From contig URKJ01000010.1 in assembly GCA_900548385.1 (NCBI GenBank), positions 49,634 to 113,633 on the forward strand: 64,000 nt of DNA, written 5' to 3'. Shown here in pieces: positions 8,017 to 18,297 of this stretch. Source of the DNA: an uncultured bacterium (lineage in GTDB: Bacteria; Verrucomicrobiota; Lentisphaeria; Victivallales; UBA1829). The notes under the pieces are model-generated. The model searched no databases. It had not been told where the DNA came from and was given only the letters and a program-made list of their open reading frames with translations. The translations under genes were made by a program, and so were the position numbers. Position 1 is the stretch's first letter; every line of letters begins with the position of its first letter.

Positions 8017-10047
8017 TTATTCCTCGTCGTCGGAGTGTCCCGCTTTGAACTTGTTGATGATCTCTGCCGCAACATTCGGCGGCATGACTTCATAACGGGC
8101 GAATTCCAGTTCAAACGAGCCGCGTCCCTGTGTCATGGAGCGCAGTTCCGTCGCATATTTGGAGAGCTCTGCGAGGGGGACTTCCGCTTCCAGAACCTGC
8201 ATTCCGTCTTCGGCGTCCATGCCGATGATCCGTCCGCGTTTCTGGTTCAGATGCCCCGTGATGTCTCCCATGAATTCCGCCGGGGTGTAGATTTTCACCG
8301 ACATGACCGGTTCCCGGAGAACCGGACTCGCCTTTTCCATCGCCGCGCGGAACGCTTTGCGGGCGGCGATCTTGAACGCCATTTCCGAGGAGTCGACATC
8401 ATGGAATTTGCCGTCGTAAACGGTGACTTTGACGTTTTCGACGACGCATCCTGCCAGCGGTCCGCATGCCATTGCTTCCAAGACGCCTTTTTCGACTGCC
8501 GGGATATAGTTTTTCGGAATCGTTCCGCCGACGACCGCGTTTTCGAATTCAAACCGTTCCGCCGAGGGTTCGATGCGCAGATAGACTTCCGCAAACTGAC
8601 CGTGTCCGCCCGACTGTTTTTTGTGGCGGTAATGCCCTTCGCCGCGTCCGTTGATGGCTTCGCGGTAAGGGATTTTCGGCGCGGTTACGCCGACTTCGAC
8701 TTTGGCGATGTCGCGCAGGCGGCGCAATGCGATCTGGAGGTGCTGTTCGCCCATGCCGCTGAAAATGGTTTCGTGCGTTTCCTGATTGATCCCCACATGG
8801 AGAGTCGGGTCGCATTCGCAGAGCTTTTGGAGCCCGGTCATGATCTTGTCTTCATCTCCGCTCTTGACGGCGCTGATCGCATAGGAGAATACGGGGCTTG
8901 GGAAAGACATCGGCGACATGACGTGGCAGTTTGCAGATTCGCCGAGCGTATCGCCTGTTTTTGTCGCTTTGAGCTTTGCGACGCCGCAGATACAGCCCGG
9001 ACATGCTTCGTTGATGGGAATCTGCGTTTTGCCGTTCAGGAAGATCAGCTGACCGAGGTGTTCTCTGGTTCCGTTGTTGAGATTGAGAATATCGCTGTTG
9101 GAGCGGATGTTTCCGGTAAGAACGCGGAAGAACGCGAACTGACCGACGTGCGGATCCAGGACCGTTTTGAAGACGAATGCGGCGGCGGGACCGTCCACGG
9201 CGGGTTTGACAATGGTTCCGTCGGAGGCGACACGGGTCCGTTCCAACGGGTTCTGGCTGATGTTGATGATACCGTTCATCACTTCGTCAACACCGATATC
9301 TTTTGCGACGCTTCCGGCGAAAACGGGGATCAGAGTTCCGGCTTTGAGGGCGTCATGCAGTCCCGCCATTATTTCTGCTTCGGTGAGCTGTTCTCCGCCG
9401 AGATAACGCTCCATCAGGGCCTCATCGGCTTCCGCAACGGTATCGAACAGGACTTCCCGGCACTGTGCGGCGTATTCTTTGAGTTCGTCCGGGAGCTGTG
9501 CCGGATCGCCGAGAACGCTGACGACCCGCTGGAAGTCCGGGCCTTTTCCGACAGGCAGCGTCATGGGAACGCAGACGTTTTTCCCGTATGCTTCCTGAAG
9601 CTGTGAGACGACCCGGAAAAAGTCGGCGTCTTCGCGGTCCAGACGGTTGATGAACGCCAGTTTGGGAATATCGAAACTCTTACCGAGCTTGAATGCGCGG
9701 GAGGCTCCGATCTCAAGGCCGTTTGCGCCGTCGAGCACGACGAGAGCGGCGCCGCTGGCGCGGTAAGCGGGGATGACTTCGCCGATGAACGGTCCGTATC
9801 CGGGCGTATCGGAGAAAAAGAAACGGAATCCGTTCCATTCGCAGCTCATGTAGGCGGTGTAGATGCTGGACCGTTTTTCCTGTTCATCCGGTGTAAAATC
9901 GGAGACGCTCGTTTTGGTGTCCACGGATCCCAGGCGGTCGACGGCTTTCGCCTTGTAGAGCATGAGGTCGCAGAGGGTGGTTTTACCGCAGCCGCTATGA
10001 CCGGCTACGACGAAATTGCGGATCTTGGTCGGTTCGAATTTCATCAT
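8017..10047 (-). CDS. EF-G-like translation GTPase (EF-G2 type)
   Basis: A 676-aa paralogue of elongation factor G with the full length of that family (GTPase domain, domains II-V). It differs from canonical EF-G in the nucleotide motifs. G1 is GHSGCGKTT. The G3 box is DTPGYGPF, so the catalytic His of DTPGH is Tyr. G4 is NRLD instead of NKID. Switch I RGITI is missing. These match the group called EF-G-like or EF-G2, whose role is not clear. The ending is acidic (HSDDEE). The start is placed at ATG 10047 because GGAGAAG lies six bases upstream; the next codon is also ATG. It is expressed divergently from icd. Confidence 0.88.
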   Translation of the reverse strand: MMKFEPTKIRNFVVAGHSGCGKTTLCDLMLYKAKAVDRLGSVDTKTSVSDFTPDEQEKRSSIYTAYMSCEWNGFRFFFSDTPGYGPFIGEVIPAYRASGAALVVLDGANGLEIGASRAFKLGKSFDIPKLAFINRLDREDADFFRVVSQLQEAYGKNVCVPMTLPVGKGPDFQRVVSVLGDPAQLPDELKEYAAQCREVLFDTVAEADEALMERYLGGEQLTEAEIMAGLHDALKAGTLIPVFAGSVAKDIGVDEVMNGIINISQNPLERTRVASDGTIVKPAVDGPAAAFVFKTVLDPHVGQFAFFRVLTGNIRSNSDILNLNNGTREHLGQLIFLNGKTQIPINEACPGCICGVAKLKATKTGDTLGESANCHVMSPMSFPSPVFSYAISAVKSGDEDKIMTGLQKLCECDPTLHVGINQETHETIFSGMGEQHLQIALRRLRDIAKVEVGVTAPKIPYREAINGRGEGHYRHKKQSGGHGQFAEVYLRIEPSAERFEFENAVVGGTIPKNYIPAVEKGVLEAMACGPLAGCVVENVKVTVYDGKFHDVDSSEMAFKIAARKAFRAAMEKASPVLREPVMSVKIYTPAEFMGDITGHLNQKRGRIIGMDAEDGMQVLEAEVPLAELSKYATELRSMTQGRGSFELEFARYEVMPPNVAAEIINKFKAGHSDDEE

Positions 10048-10125
10048 ACGCTTCTCCATTCTTTTTAAGTTTTTTACGATACATAAAAATGCAGTGAGAA
10101 CAATTAATGCCGCGTTCTGAAACTG

Positions 10126-10154
10126 ACAATAACATCGGATTCGCGGATTGTCAA
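10126..10154 (-). promoter_or_regulatory. Promoter of the EF-G-like gene
   Basis: On the minus strand a consensus -35 TTGACA (10149-10154) is 17 bp from TATTGT (10126-10131). The start codon is 78 bases further. Confidence 0.6.
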
Positions 10155-10227
10155 TTCCCCGGAAAAGTTTTTTTGCATATTTTTTTGCATTCCGTTCAAA
10201 GTTTTTGTAAAAAAACGGATTTCCGGC

Positions 10228-10256
10228 TTTCATCTTGAGCAAACTGTGTGTATATT
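10228..10256 (+). promoter_or_regulatory. Candidate icd promoter
   Basis: TATATT at 10251-10256 is a good -10 box. TTTCAT at 10228-10233 is a weak -35 with 17-bp spacing. AAAGGAG and ATG 10298 follow. Confidence 0.4.
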
Positions 10257-10297
10257 ATGACATGTGCGAAGTCAAGCAACCATAAAGGAGCGTTTTC

Positions 10298-11544
<1,247 letters not shown>

Positions 11545-11548
<4 letters not shown>

Positions 11549-11985
11549 ACATTCCCGCGGACCGCAATATTTCAGGAGACGTCGTCGTGCGTCTCCTGGA
11601 GAAAGAGCCGGCGTTCGACTATTCCGCCGATGTGGAGGCTCTGTATCGCGGTGCGGGGTGGATCGGGGAAGGCGATTCCGCGGAATTCATTCCGCAGATG
11701 CTGAAAAATTCGTTCTGCGTTGTCGGTGCGTTTTACCGGGGGCGGCTGATCGGCATGATGCGGGCGCTTTCCGACGGGATCAGTGATGCGTATTTGCTGG
11801 ATATGGTGGTGCTGAAAGAATTCCGCGGACACGGGATCGCGTCGCGGATTTTGGAAACGATTGTCTCCAGCCTGAAAAATCTTGGAATCGACTGGATCGT
11901 CTGCATATCGGTCCCGGATGTTGAGAAGCTGTATCTCAAATACGGCAAAACGATGGACCGGCATACTCCGATCCGTTTTCTGTAA
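11545..11985 (+). CDS. GNAT-family acetyltransferase
   Basis: A 146-aa single-domain GNAT protein. The acetyl-CoA motif A is visible as LDMVVLKEFRGHGIASRILETI (V-x-x-x-x-R-G-x-G-I/A, roughly residues 90-111), preceded by the beta strand CVVGAFYRGRLIGMMRAL. The GTG start overlaps the icd stop by four bases, with GGAGG upstream, so it is co-translated with icd. The substrate is unknown. A protein-lysine or small-amine acceptor would both fit. The coupling to icd may be no more than operon packing. Confidence 0.85.
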
Positions 11986-12002
11986 CACGGAGTGAGGGGG
12001 CT

Positions 12003-12926
12003 ATGGATCAATTTGTATTTGAGCGTTTCAAACGGGTCACCATCGGGGACCGTTCCGTACTGGAGCCGCTGCTGCTTGCTTCCGAGCCGGCGACCTGTGA
12101 ATCGAATTTTCTGAATATCTTCGTCTGGGGGCATATTTACAATACCCAATATCAGGTTTACGGCGGCAGACCGTATGTCTATCTGGAAGAAGAGGACGAA
12201 CTTCTGTTTCCGGGGGCGGTGAATGGCGTCTACCCATCGCCGTCCGAGCTGGCGGCGGTTTCCGCGGAGATGCGGGCGCACGGCAAAAACGGGATCATTC
12301 ATCAGGTGAAAGCCGATTACATGGAGATTTTCCCGGAATACACGGAATATTTCCGCGCCGAACAGGTGATCGAGGACATCGGGGAATATATTTACAGTCT
12401 TCAGGATCTTGTGGAACTGCGCGGTTCCAAACTGGCAAAAAAGAAAAATCTGATTTCCCAGTTCAAACGTCTGTATCCGGATTACCGGGTCGTTCCGCTG
12501 ACCGCCGCACAGCTGGCGGACTGCAGGGCGCTTGCCGATTCCTGGCGCGAGGCCAAACTTGCGACGAACCCCGATCATGCGGAGGGGATCGTGGAGGAAC
12601 ACGAGGCGCTGGATCTGACATTTGATAATTACGCGAATCTGTCTATTGAGGGTGTCTGTATCTACGTCGGGGAAAAACTGGTGGCGTTTGCCATGTGCAG
12701 CCGGGTCAATTCCGAACTGTTCACGATTCATTTCGAGAAAAACGATCTGAACTGCAAAGGATCGGGTCAGATCATCAATCAGGAGACTGCGCGCGCACTG
12801 CTTCCCCTCGGCAAGTATATCGACCGCGAGCAGGATCTCGGTGTGGAGGGGCTGAGACACGCGAAAATGTCGTATCAGCCGATTCAGCTGCTCCGTAATT
12901 ACAATCTGATTCCTCTGGAGGGCTGA
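12003..12926 (+). CDS. DUF2156 protein (LPG-synthase C-terminal-like)
   Basis: A 307-aa cytosolic protein of the DUF2156 family, a double-GNAT fold related to the C-terminal domain of phosphatidylglycerol lysyltransferases. Family cues are ESNFLNIFVWG near the N-terminus, the basic block GSKLAKKKNLISQF around residue 143, and the second GNAT half with IYVGEKLVAFAMCS and the ending EGLRHAKMSYQPIQLLRNYNL. There is no flippase domain, so if it transfers an aminoacyl group it does so from the cytosol. The true acceptor is unknown. It sits 17 nt after the GNAT gene and 1 nt before the WaaG-like gene. Confidence 0.8.
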   Translation: MDQFVFERFKRVTIGDRSVLEPLLLASEPATCESNFLNIFVWGHIYNTQYQVYGGRPYVYLEEEDELLFPGAVNGVYPSPSELAAVSAEMRAHGKNGIIHQVKADYMEIFPEYTEYFRAEQVIEDIGEYIYSLQDLVELRGSKLAKKKNLISQFKRLYPDYRVVPLTAAQLADCRALADSWREAKLATNPDHAEGIVEEHEALDLTFDNYANLSIEGVCIYVGEKLVAFAMCSRVNSELFTIHFEKNDLNCKGSGQIINQETARALLPLGKYIDREQDLGVEGLRHAKMSYQPIQLLRNYNLIPLEG

Positions 12927-12927
12927 C

Positions 12928-14064
12928 GTGCGGATCGCGATGGCAATTTTCCGGGCAATACCGGAAAACGGGATGCGGAACTGTCTGCTGCGGATTGCAG
13001 AGGCGGCGCGCCGTCGCGGTCATGAGATTATCGTGTACACCAGTGAATGGAAAGAGGAATCCCCCGATTTCATCCGGGTGGTACGATTCAATATTCATTC
13101 GTCACAATATCACAAGCGGACACGCGAGTTCTTTTTCCGTCTCGCCGATGCCGTGCGGGAGGATAAACCTGCCGCCGTTCTGGGATTCAACCGCGGTCCC
13201 GGTCTTGACTATTATTTCACCGGAGGCAACTGTTTCGTTTTTACCGAGAAGCAGAACCGGAGCGGCGTATATCGCCTGTTCAACCGGGAGTATGCCACGC
13301 GCGCGGCATTGGAGCAGGAGGTGTTTTCGCCTGCTTCCGGAACCGGGATTTTTTATTTCGGCGAAGAACAGAAGAAGCAGTTCATCCGCACATTCCATAC
13401 CCCGCCGGAACGGTTTATCCGGCTTTCCCCCTCCGCGAATCAGGATTGCCGCCGGACGGCGGATTATGAGTTCCTGCGGGCGGAGAAACGGCGTCAGCTT
13501 TCCGCCGGAGAGGATCAGCTCGTTCTGGTGCAGGTTGCCGCGAATATGATGCAGAAAGGGGTGGACCGGACAATTCTTGCGACAGCTTCCCTGCCGGAGG
13601 AGATCCGCCGCCGCGTGCGTCTTTGTCTGATCGGACGCGACATCCCGAAACTGCATCGTCTTGCCGCGGAGCTTGGTTTGGACGGACAGATTCTTTTTAC
13701 GGGAGCGCTCCACGACATCCGCGATTATCTGTTTGCCGCGGACCTGATGGTGCATCCCGCCCGGTTTGAGGTGACGGGTCCGATGCTGCTGGAGGCGCTG
13801 GATGCGGGGCTTCCCGTTCTCTGCACCGATACTTGCGGCTATGCGGATTATGTGACGAAATCCCATGCGGGCGGAACCGTTTCCGGAAAAGGATTCGATC
13901 AGATGGAATTGAACGCCTCCCTGCTTTCCTTTCTTTGGAATGCCGGCCAGTTGAAATATCTTTCGGAATACGCGCTTGATTTTATGAAACATCATGATAC
14001 ATTTGCATATGCCGATATGGTTGTGGATGTTCTGGAACAGAAAGGTAGCCATGCAGTCCGTTGA
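12928..14064 (+). CDS. WaaG-like LPS-core glycosyltransferase (GT4)
   Basis: A 378-aa GT-B glycosyltransferase that resembles E. coli WaaG (RfaG), the LPS core glucosyltransferase, along the whole length. Compare FNRGPGLDYYF (E. coli FNKMPGLDVYF), KGVDRTILATASLPEE and the donor-binding end FEVTGPMLLEALDAGLPVLCTDTCGYADYV. The GTG start has GGAGG nearby. The next gene, a WaaP-type heptose kinase, begins within its last 14 nt. The two probably act one after the other on a heptose-containing LPS core at the inner face of the inner membrane. The sugar donor in this organism is unproven. Confidence 0.88.
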   Translation: MRIAMAIFRAIPENGMRNCLLRIAEAARRRGHEIIVYTSEWKEESPDFIRVVRFNIHSSQYHKRTREFFFRLADAVREDKPAAVLGFNRGPGLDYYFTGGNCFVFTEKQNRSGVYRLFNREYATRAALEQEVFSPASGTGIFYFGEEQKKQFIRTFHTPPERFIRLSPSANQDCRRTADYEFLRAEKRRQLSAGEDQLVLVQVAANMMQKGVDRTILATASLPEEIRRRVRLCLIGRDIPKLHRLAAELGLDGQILFTGALHDIRDYLFAADLMVHPARFEVTGPMLLEALDAGLPVLCTDTCGYADYVTKSHAGGTVSGKGFDQMELNASLLSFLWNAGQLKYLSEYALDFMKHHDTFAYADMVVDVLEQKGSHAVR

Positions 14065-14860
14065 AATATCCCCGGAACTTGCGCCGCTTCTGAGCGGTGA
14101 TCCGTTTGCGAAAGCCTTTGCGGTCGAGGGCAGGGTGTTCCGCAATGTCAAAAACCGCAAAACGGTCCGTTTTCTCTGGAACGGCAAACCGTATTTCATC
14201 AAGATGCACCGGGGTATCGGCTGGGGGGAGATCTTCAAGAACTGGTTTCAGTTCAAACGTCCGGTGCTTGGTGCGTCGAACGAATTCCGGGCGATCCGTC
14301 ACATGGAGGCGCTCGGACTCGACACCATGCGCGCCTGCGCGTTCGGGGAACGCGGATGGAATCCCGCCGCACGGGAATCGTTCATTATTACGGCGGAACT
14401 GGAAAACATGATTCCGCTTGAGGATTTCTGCCGTGACTGGAACGTCAATCCGCCCGATCCGGAGCTGAAACGCCGTCTGATTACGCGGCTTGCGGAAGTC
14501 TGTTCCGTCATGCACTATTCGGGACTCAATCACCGCGATTGTTACATCTGTCATTTCCTGCTGGACAAGACCGCTTTTGCGTCCGGAGAGATCCGGTTGT
14601 TCGTGCTGGATCTTCACCGTGCGGAGATCCGGGCGCGTATTCCGCGCCGGATGCGGGTGAAGGACCTTGCGGGGATCTTTTTTTCGTCGATGGACCTCGG
14701 ACTTTCCCGTCGCGACGCGTTGCGCTTTATGGCGGTTTACCGTCGTGGCGGCGCGCTGGACGCCCGGCTGTGGCGGGATGTGTATGAAACAGCCGTCCGT
14801 CTCTACCGGAAGGAGTGGAAAAAGGAGCCGTCCGGATGTCCGGAAATGAAAAACTCCTGA
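14051..14860 (+). CDS. waaP: WaaP-like LPS core heptose kinase
   Basis: A 269-aa kinase-like protein strongly resembling WaaP (RfaP), which phosphorylates heptose I of the LPS inner core. Blocks in common with E. coli: KPYFIKMHRGIGWGEI with the ATP-binding Lys (residue 51), EFRAIRHMEALGLDTM, ESFIITAELENMIPLEDFC, and the catalytic loop LNHRDCYICHFLL with Asp 163. The C-terminal part has VLDLHRAEIRARIPRRMR and KDLAGIFFSSMDLGL. ATG 14051 is chosen because the homology starts there; an upstream in-frame codon lies inside the WaaG-like gene. It implies a phosphorylated heptose core in this non-proteobacterial host. Confidence 0.9.
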   Translation: MQSVEISPELAPLLSGDPFAKAFAVEGRVFRNVKNRKTVRFLWNGKPYFIKMHRGIGWGEIFKNWFQFKRPVLGASNEFRAIRHMEALGLDTMRACAFGERGWNPAARESFIITAELENMIPLEDFCRDWNVNPPDPELKRRLITRLAEVCSVMHYSGLNHRDCYICHFLLDKTAFASGEIRLFVLDLHRAEIRARIPRRMRVKDLAGIFFSSMDLGLSRRDALRFMAVYRRGGALDARLWRDVYETAVRLYRKEWKKEPSGCPEMKNS

Positions 14861-15246
14861 AACATCTTCCGCCCGCCGGAGAACTGGAAGAGGAGTTCGT
14901 CCGGTCGGCGAACGGTCCCGGCGGACAGAACGTGAACAAGACCGCGACCGCCGTCCGTCTGACGTTCCGTTTTATGGAAAGCACTGTTCTTTCCGATGAA
15001 GTGAAACAGCGTCTCCGTGCTCTCTGCAATGCGGACTTTGTTTCGTTTCTTGCGCGGGAATCGCGGAATCTTCCGGATAACCGGGAGGCGGCGCGGTGCC
15101 GTCTTGCCGCGCTGATTGCATCGGCAAAACAGGTTCCGCGCAAGCGCCGTCCCACCAAACCGACCCGTGCCTCGCAGGAGCGCCGTCTGAGCGGGAAATC
15201 CCGCCGTTCGGAGATCAAAGCCGGGCGCGGCAAAGTGGATTACTGA
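14836..15246 (+). CDS. ArfB-like peptidyl-tRNA hydrolase (RF-1 domain)
   Basis: A 136-aa stand-alone release-factor domain. It carries the GGQ loop (RSANGPGGQNVNKTATAV, residues 23-40) that triggers peptidyl-tRNA hydrolysis and lacks codon-recognition domains. The long basic tail (KRRPTKPTRASQERRL and onward) fits ArfB/YaeJ, which enters stalled ribosomes by placing such a tail in the mRNA channel. It would rescue ribosomes on truncated mRNA. ATG 14836 is preceded by AAAGGAG; an ATG at 14815 would add seven residues. The gene overlaps the end of the WaaP-like gene and is convergent with priA six bases further. Confidence 0.85.
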   Translation: MSGNEKLLKHLPPAGELEEEFVRSANGPGGQNVNKTATAVRLTFRFMESTVLSDEVKQRLRALCNADFVSFLARESRNLPDNREAARCRLAALIASAKQVPRKRRPTKPTRASQERRLSGKSRRSEIKAGRGKVDY

Positions 15247-15252
15247 AGCGTT

Positions 15253-17478
15253 TTACAGCATCGACACGGGGTCGATGTCCAGATAAACTGAAATTCCGCG
15301 CGGCTGGTTGCGGCAGGTCTCGTAACGCAGAGCCTGTTTGAGTCTGCCGAGTTTTCCCGCCCGGAATGCTGCCATGTAACGGTATTTTCCCTTGATGCGT
15401 TCGATGGGGGCGGGCATCGGTTCCGTGATTTCCGTTTCCGGGTCCAGATACGGCCGGATCCGTTCCATGAGCTGAGCGGCGTAGGATTCGATCGCCTGCG
15501 GATTCTCCCCGTCGAAATGAAGAGTCAGGACATGACCGTAGGGGGGAAACTTGAGTTCTTCCCGGATTGGCAGTTCGTCGGCATAAAACGTGTCGCAGTC
15601 GTGGTTTGCGGCGGCGATGATTGCGGAATTGAACGGATTGCTGGTCTGGATCAGCACTTCCCCGCGGTGTTCGCCGCGTCCGGCGCGTCCCGCAACCTGG
15701 GTCAGAAGCTGAAATGTGCGTTCCGAGGCGCGGAAATCGGGAAGGAAGAGCCCCATGTCCGCATTTACCACGCCGACGAATGTCACATTCGGGAAATCGA
15801 GTCCCTTGGCGATCATCTGGGTCCCGATGAGAATGTCTATTTCGCCGCGCCGGAATTTGCTCAGGACTTCCTCGTAAAGACTCGGACGGGTCATGGAGTC
15901 GGAATCCATGCGGGCGATGCGCGCCCCCTTGAAGACGGCGAACGCCATATTTTCGATTTTTTCCGTTCCGGCGCCGGAATAACGGATTTTTTCCGTTCCG
16001 CACTGGGGGCATTTTTCGTAAGCGGAGATCATCGCGCCACAGAGATGGCAGGTGAGAATCTGCATTTTGCGGTGATAGGTATACGCGGCGGAGCAGTCCG
16101 GACAGCGCGCGACGAATCCGCATTCTTCGCAGATCATCTGTTTGGCGAATCCGCGGCGGTTCAGGAAGATGATGCTCTGTTCGCCCTGACTGAGCCGGTC
16201 GCGCACAGCCCGGATCAGTTCCTGCGAGAGCACCGGACGTTTGCCGTCGTCGCTCTCTTCGCAGCGCATGTCGATAATGCGGACTTCGGGAAGAACGATG
16301 GCGGGATCGCTGCGCTTGAGCATGCGGGCGTGAGCGTATTTTCCCGAAACCGCGTTGTGATGCGATTCCAGGGACGGGGTGGCGGAACCGAGAATCACCG
16401 TTGCACCTTCCAGTTTCCCGCGCATGACGGCAACGTCCCGTGCGTTGTACCGCGGGGCTTCGGACTGCTTGTAGGATTGTTCGTGTTCTTCATCGACGAC
16501 GATCAGTTTCAGGTTTGTGAACGGCGCGAACAGCGCGGAGCGTGCACCGACCGCGATGCGGACGCGTCCCGAATGTACTTTCATCCATTCGTCGTGGCGT
16601 TCCCCCTCGGAGAGTCCGCTGTGGAGAACGCTGACCATGTTGCCGAACCGTGCACGGAACCGTTCGACGGTCTGCGGAGTCAGTGAAATCTCCGGGACGA
16701 GTACGATGGCTTCACCGCCGTTTTCGAGCGCTTTGGCGATGGATTGCAGGTAGACTTCCGTTTTTCCGGAGCAGGTGACTCCGTGCAGGAGAACCACATG
16801 CCGGCTGTTCTTTCCCTCCATTGTTTCAAAGATGATGCGGAGAGCCTCCGCCTGTTCCGGAGTCGGCGGAAGCGGTGCGGTCGGGATCACGGTTGCCCCC
16901 TTGAACGGATCGCGGTCGTCAATGACCTCCTCCCGTGCGACGAGCCCCGATTTGACCAGAGCGTCGAGAGCGCCTTTACCCGCGCCCGACTTGAGCAGAA
17001 GAATATCCTGCGGCAGTTCGTGTTCCAGCATCAGATTCTTGAGCAGGGCGGCACGCGCCTTCGCCCGGCATCCGTTCCGTTCGATGAACTCCGCCGCCTT
17101 TGCCGCGTCATTCAGCCGGCAGTGCGGACGGGTTTTATGTTTGATCTTTCCGTTGCGGACCGCTCCGGGAAGGAGACTGCGGACCGCCAGTTCGCGCGGA
17201 CAGCAGTAATAGAGCGCCATCCACTCCGCAAGTTTGAGCAGCGGATCGGGGATGTCCGGCGAGTTGGCGCAGAGAGAATCAATCGTACGCAGATCGGGGA
17301 AGTCGGAATGATCCGTGATCTCCATGACATAGCCGCTCCGCATCGACGCGCCTTTGCCGAACGGAATGTTGACTTTGCTTCCGGTTTTGACCGTCCCGAC
17401 CAGATGATCGGGGATACGGTAGTCGAAAAAACGGTCGAGCGAGAGATTCAGTGCAATCCTGGCGATGGTTCCGTGCAT
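15253..17478 (-). CDS. priA: Primosomal protein N' (PriA helicase)
   Basis: A 741-aa superfamily-2 helicase that reloads replisomes at repaired forks. Visible parts are the N-terminal 3'-DNA-binding domain, Walker A GVTCSGKT (residues 233-240), the DEEH box (329-332) with SYKQSEAPRYNARD after it, motif III GSATPSLES, and the zinc-binding insertion with cysteines at about 450, 453, 459, 462, 477, 480, 490 and 493. The C-terminal helicase half carries GTQMIAKGLDFPNVT and QVAGRAGRGEHRGEVLIQT. All catalytic elements are present. It starts two bases after the stop of the suhB-type gene and was likely transcribed with it. Confidence 0.97.
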   Translation of the reverse strand: MHGTIARIALNLSLDRFFDYRIPDHLVGTVKTGSKVNIPFGKGASMRSGYVMEITDHSDFPDLRTIDSLCANSPDIPDPLLKLAEWMALYYCCPRELAVRSLLPGAVRNGKIKHKTRPHCRLNDAAKAAEFIERNGCRAKARAALLKNLMLEHELPQDILLLKSGAGKGALDALVKSGLVAREEVIDDRDPFKGATVIPTAPLPPTPEQAEALRIIFETMEGKNSRHVVLLHGVTCSGKTEVYLQSIAKALENGGEAIVLVPEISLTPQTVERFRARFGNMVSVLHSGLSEGERHDEWMKVHSGRVRIAVGARSALFAPFTNLKLIVVDEEHEQSYKQSEAPRYNARDVAVMRGKLEGATVILGSATPSLESHHNAVSGKYAHARMLKRSDPAIVLPEVRIIDMRCEESDDGKRPVLSQELIRAVRDRLSQGEQSIIFLNRRGFAKQMICEECGFVARCPDCSAAYTYHRKMQILTCHLCGAMISAYEKCPQCGTEKIRYSGAGTEKIENMAFAVFKGARIARMDSDSMTRPSLYEEVLSKFRRGEIDILIGTQMIAKGLDFPNVTFVGVVNADMGLFLPDFRASERTFQLLTQVAGRAGRGEHRGEVLIQTSNPFNSAIIAAANHDCDTFYADELPIREELKFPPYGHVLTLHFDGENPQAIESYAAQLMERIRPYLDPETEITEPMPAPIERIKGKYRYMAAFRAGKLGRLKQALRYETCRNQPRGISVYLDIDPVSML

Positions 17479-17480
17479 GA

Positions 17481-18251
17481 TCAGTCCAGTGCGAGCTGCT
17501 GCAGAACAGCATTGTGGAGCGTTCCGTTTGAAGCGACGATTCCGCGCTGCGGATAATCGGGACCTCCGGAGAAGTCGGTGATCGTTCCGCCCGCTTCCGT
17601 GAGGATGATTCCGCCCGCGGCGACATCATACGGCTGAAGTTCCATTTCCCAGAAGAAATCGGCGGTTCCGGCGGCGACGGAACAAAGGTCGTAAGCGGCG
17701 GATCCGTAACGCCGGATGTCGCGGATCAGCGGAGCCAGACGGCAGAAGTGCGGGAGATTGTTCTTCGGCAGGCCCGCCCGCAGACATGCGAATCCGGTTA
17801 TGCCGAGACTGTTTGCCAGTTCTCCGCACGGGGAGACGTGAATCGGTTTCCCATTGCAGAACGCCCCGCCGCCGAGGATGGCGGAATAAAGTTCTCCGAG
17901 ACGCGGCACGCAGACTGCGCCCGCATACGGTCTGCCGTCCCGGAAGAGTCCGATGGAGACGGAGTACATCGGGGAGCCGTGGACGAACGACGTCGTACCG
18001 TCGATGGGGTCGATGACCCAGAGATATTCCGATTTTCCGGTGTTGGTGGTTCCGCCTTCTTCGCCGAGAACCGCATGATCCGGGTAAGCGGCGGCGATTT
18101 CGCCGCGGATGAACTGCTCGACTTTGCGGTCCACGTCGGTTACGAGGTCTTTGGCGTTTTTGAAATGGATTTCGTCGCTGGAGAAGTGCTTCCGTTCCTC
18201 CAGAGCCATTTTTCCGGCGGTTTCAGCCAGATTTTCAATAAATTTCAGCAT
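17481..18251 (-). CDS. Inositol monophosphatase family protein (SuhB-like)
   Basis: A 256-aa metal-dependent phosphatase of the IMPase family. The two metal motifs are clear: GEEGG at residues 63-67 and WVIDPIDGTTSFVHG at 78-92 (Asp 81, Asp 84), with the third Asp in YDVAAGGIILTEAGG near the C-terminus. It could dephosphorylate inositol phosphate or a related sugar phosphate. SuhB proteins also bind the transcription machinery, but that is not readable here. AGAGG precedes ATG 18251. It heads a two-gene unit with priA and is divergent from pyrK. Confidence 0.9.
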   Translation of the reverse strand: MLKFIENLAETAGKMALEERKHFSSDEIHFKNAKDLVTDVDRKVEQFIRGEIAAAYPDHAVLGEEGGTTNTGKSEYLWVIDPIDGTTSFVHGSPMYSVSIGLFRDGRPYAGAVCVPRLGELYSAILGGGAFCNGKPIHVSPCGELANSLGITGFACLRAGLPKNNLPHFCRLAPLIRDIRRYGSAAYDLCSVAAGTADFFWEMELQPYDVAAGGIILTEAGGTITDFSGGPDYPQRGIVASNGTLHNAVLQQLALD

Positions 18252-18268
18252 GAAATACCTCTGCGCGT

Positions 18269-18297
18269 TTGTGTAATTGACATTTATGCATTATAAT
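18269..18297 (+). promoter_or_regulatory. Promoter for pyrK-pyrD
   Basis: TTGTGT (18269-18274) and a perfect TATAAT (18292-18297) are 17 bp apart. The first ATG of the accepted start lies 45 bases downstream. Confidence 0.65.

Noticed and set aside
7906..9606. Long plus-strand open frame opposite the EF-G-like gene
   Set aside because: Antisense to a well-conserved GTPase. The translation is of low complexity (rich in Phe, Asp and Arg) without motifs, a result of GC-rich codon use on the real strand.
8017..10047. Canonical elongation factor G (fusA)
   Set aside because: The DTPGH histidine, the NKID box and switch I are changed in the manner of EF-G-like paralogues, and there are no ribosomal protein genes around it.
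18277..18297. TTGACA (18277-18282) followed by TATAAT as a pair
   Set aside because: The spacing is only 9 bp. TTGTGT at 18269, with 17 bp, fits better as -35.
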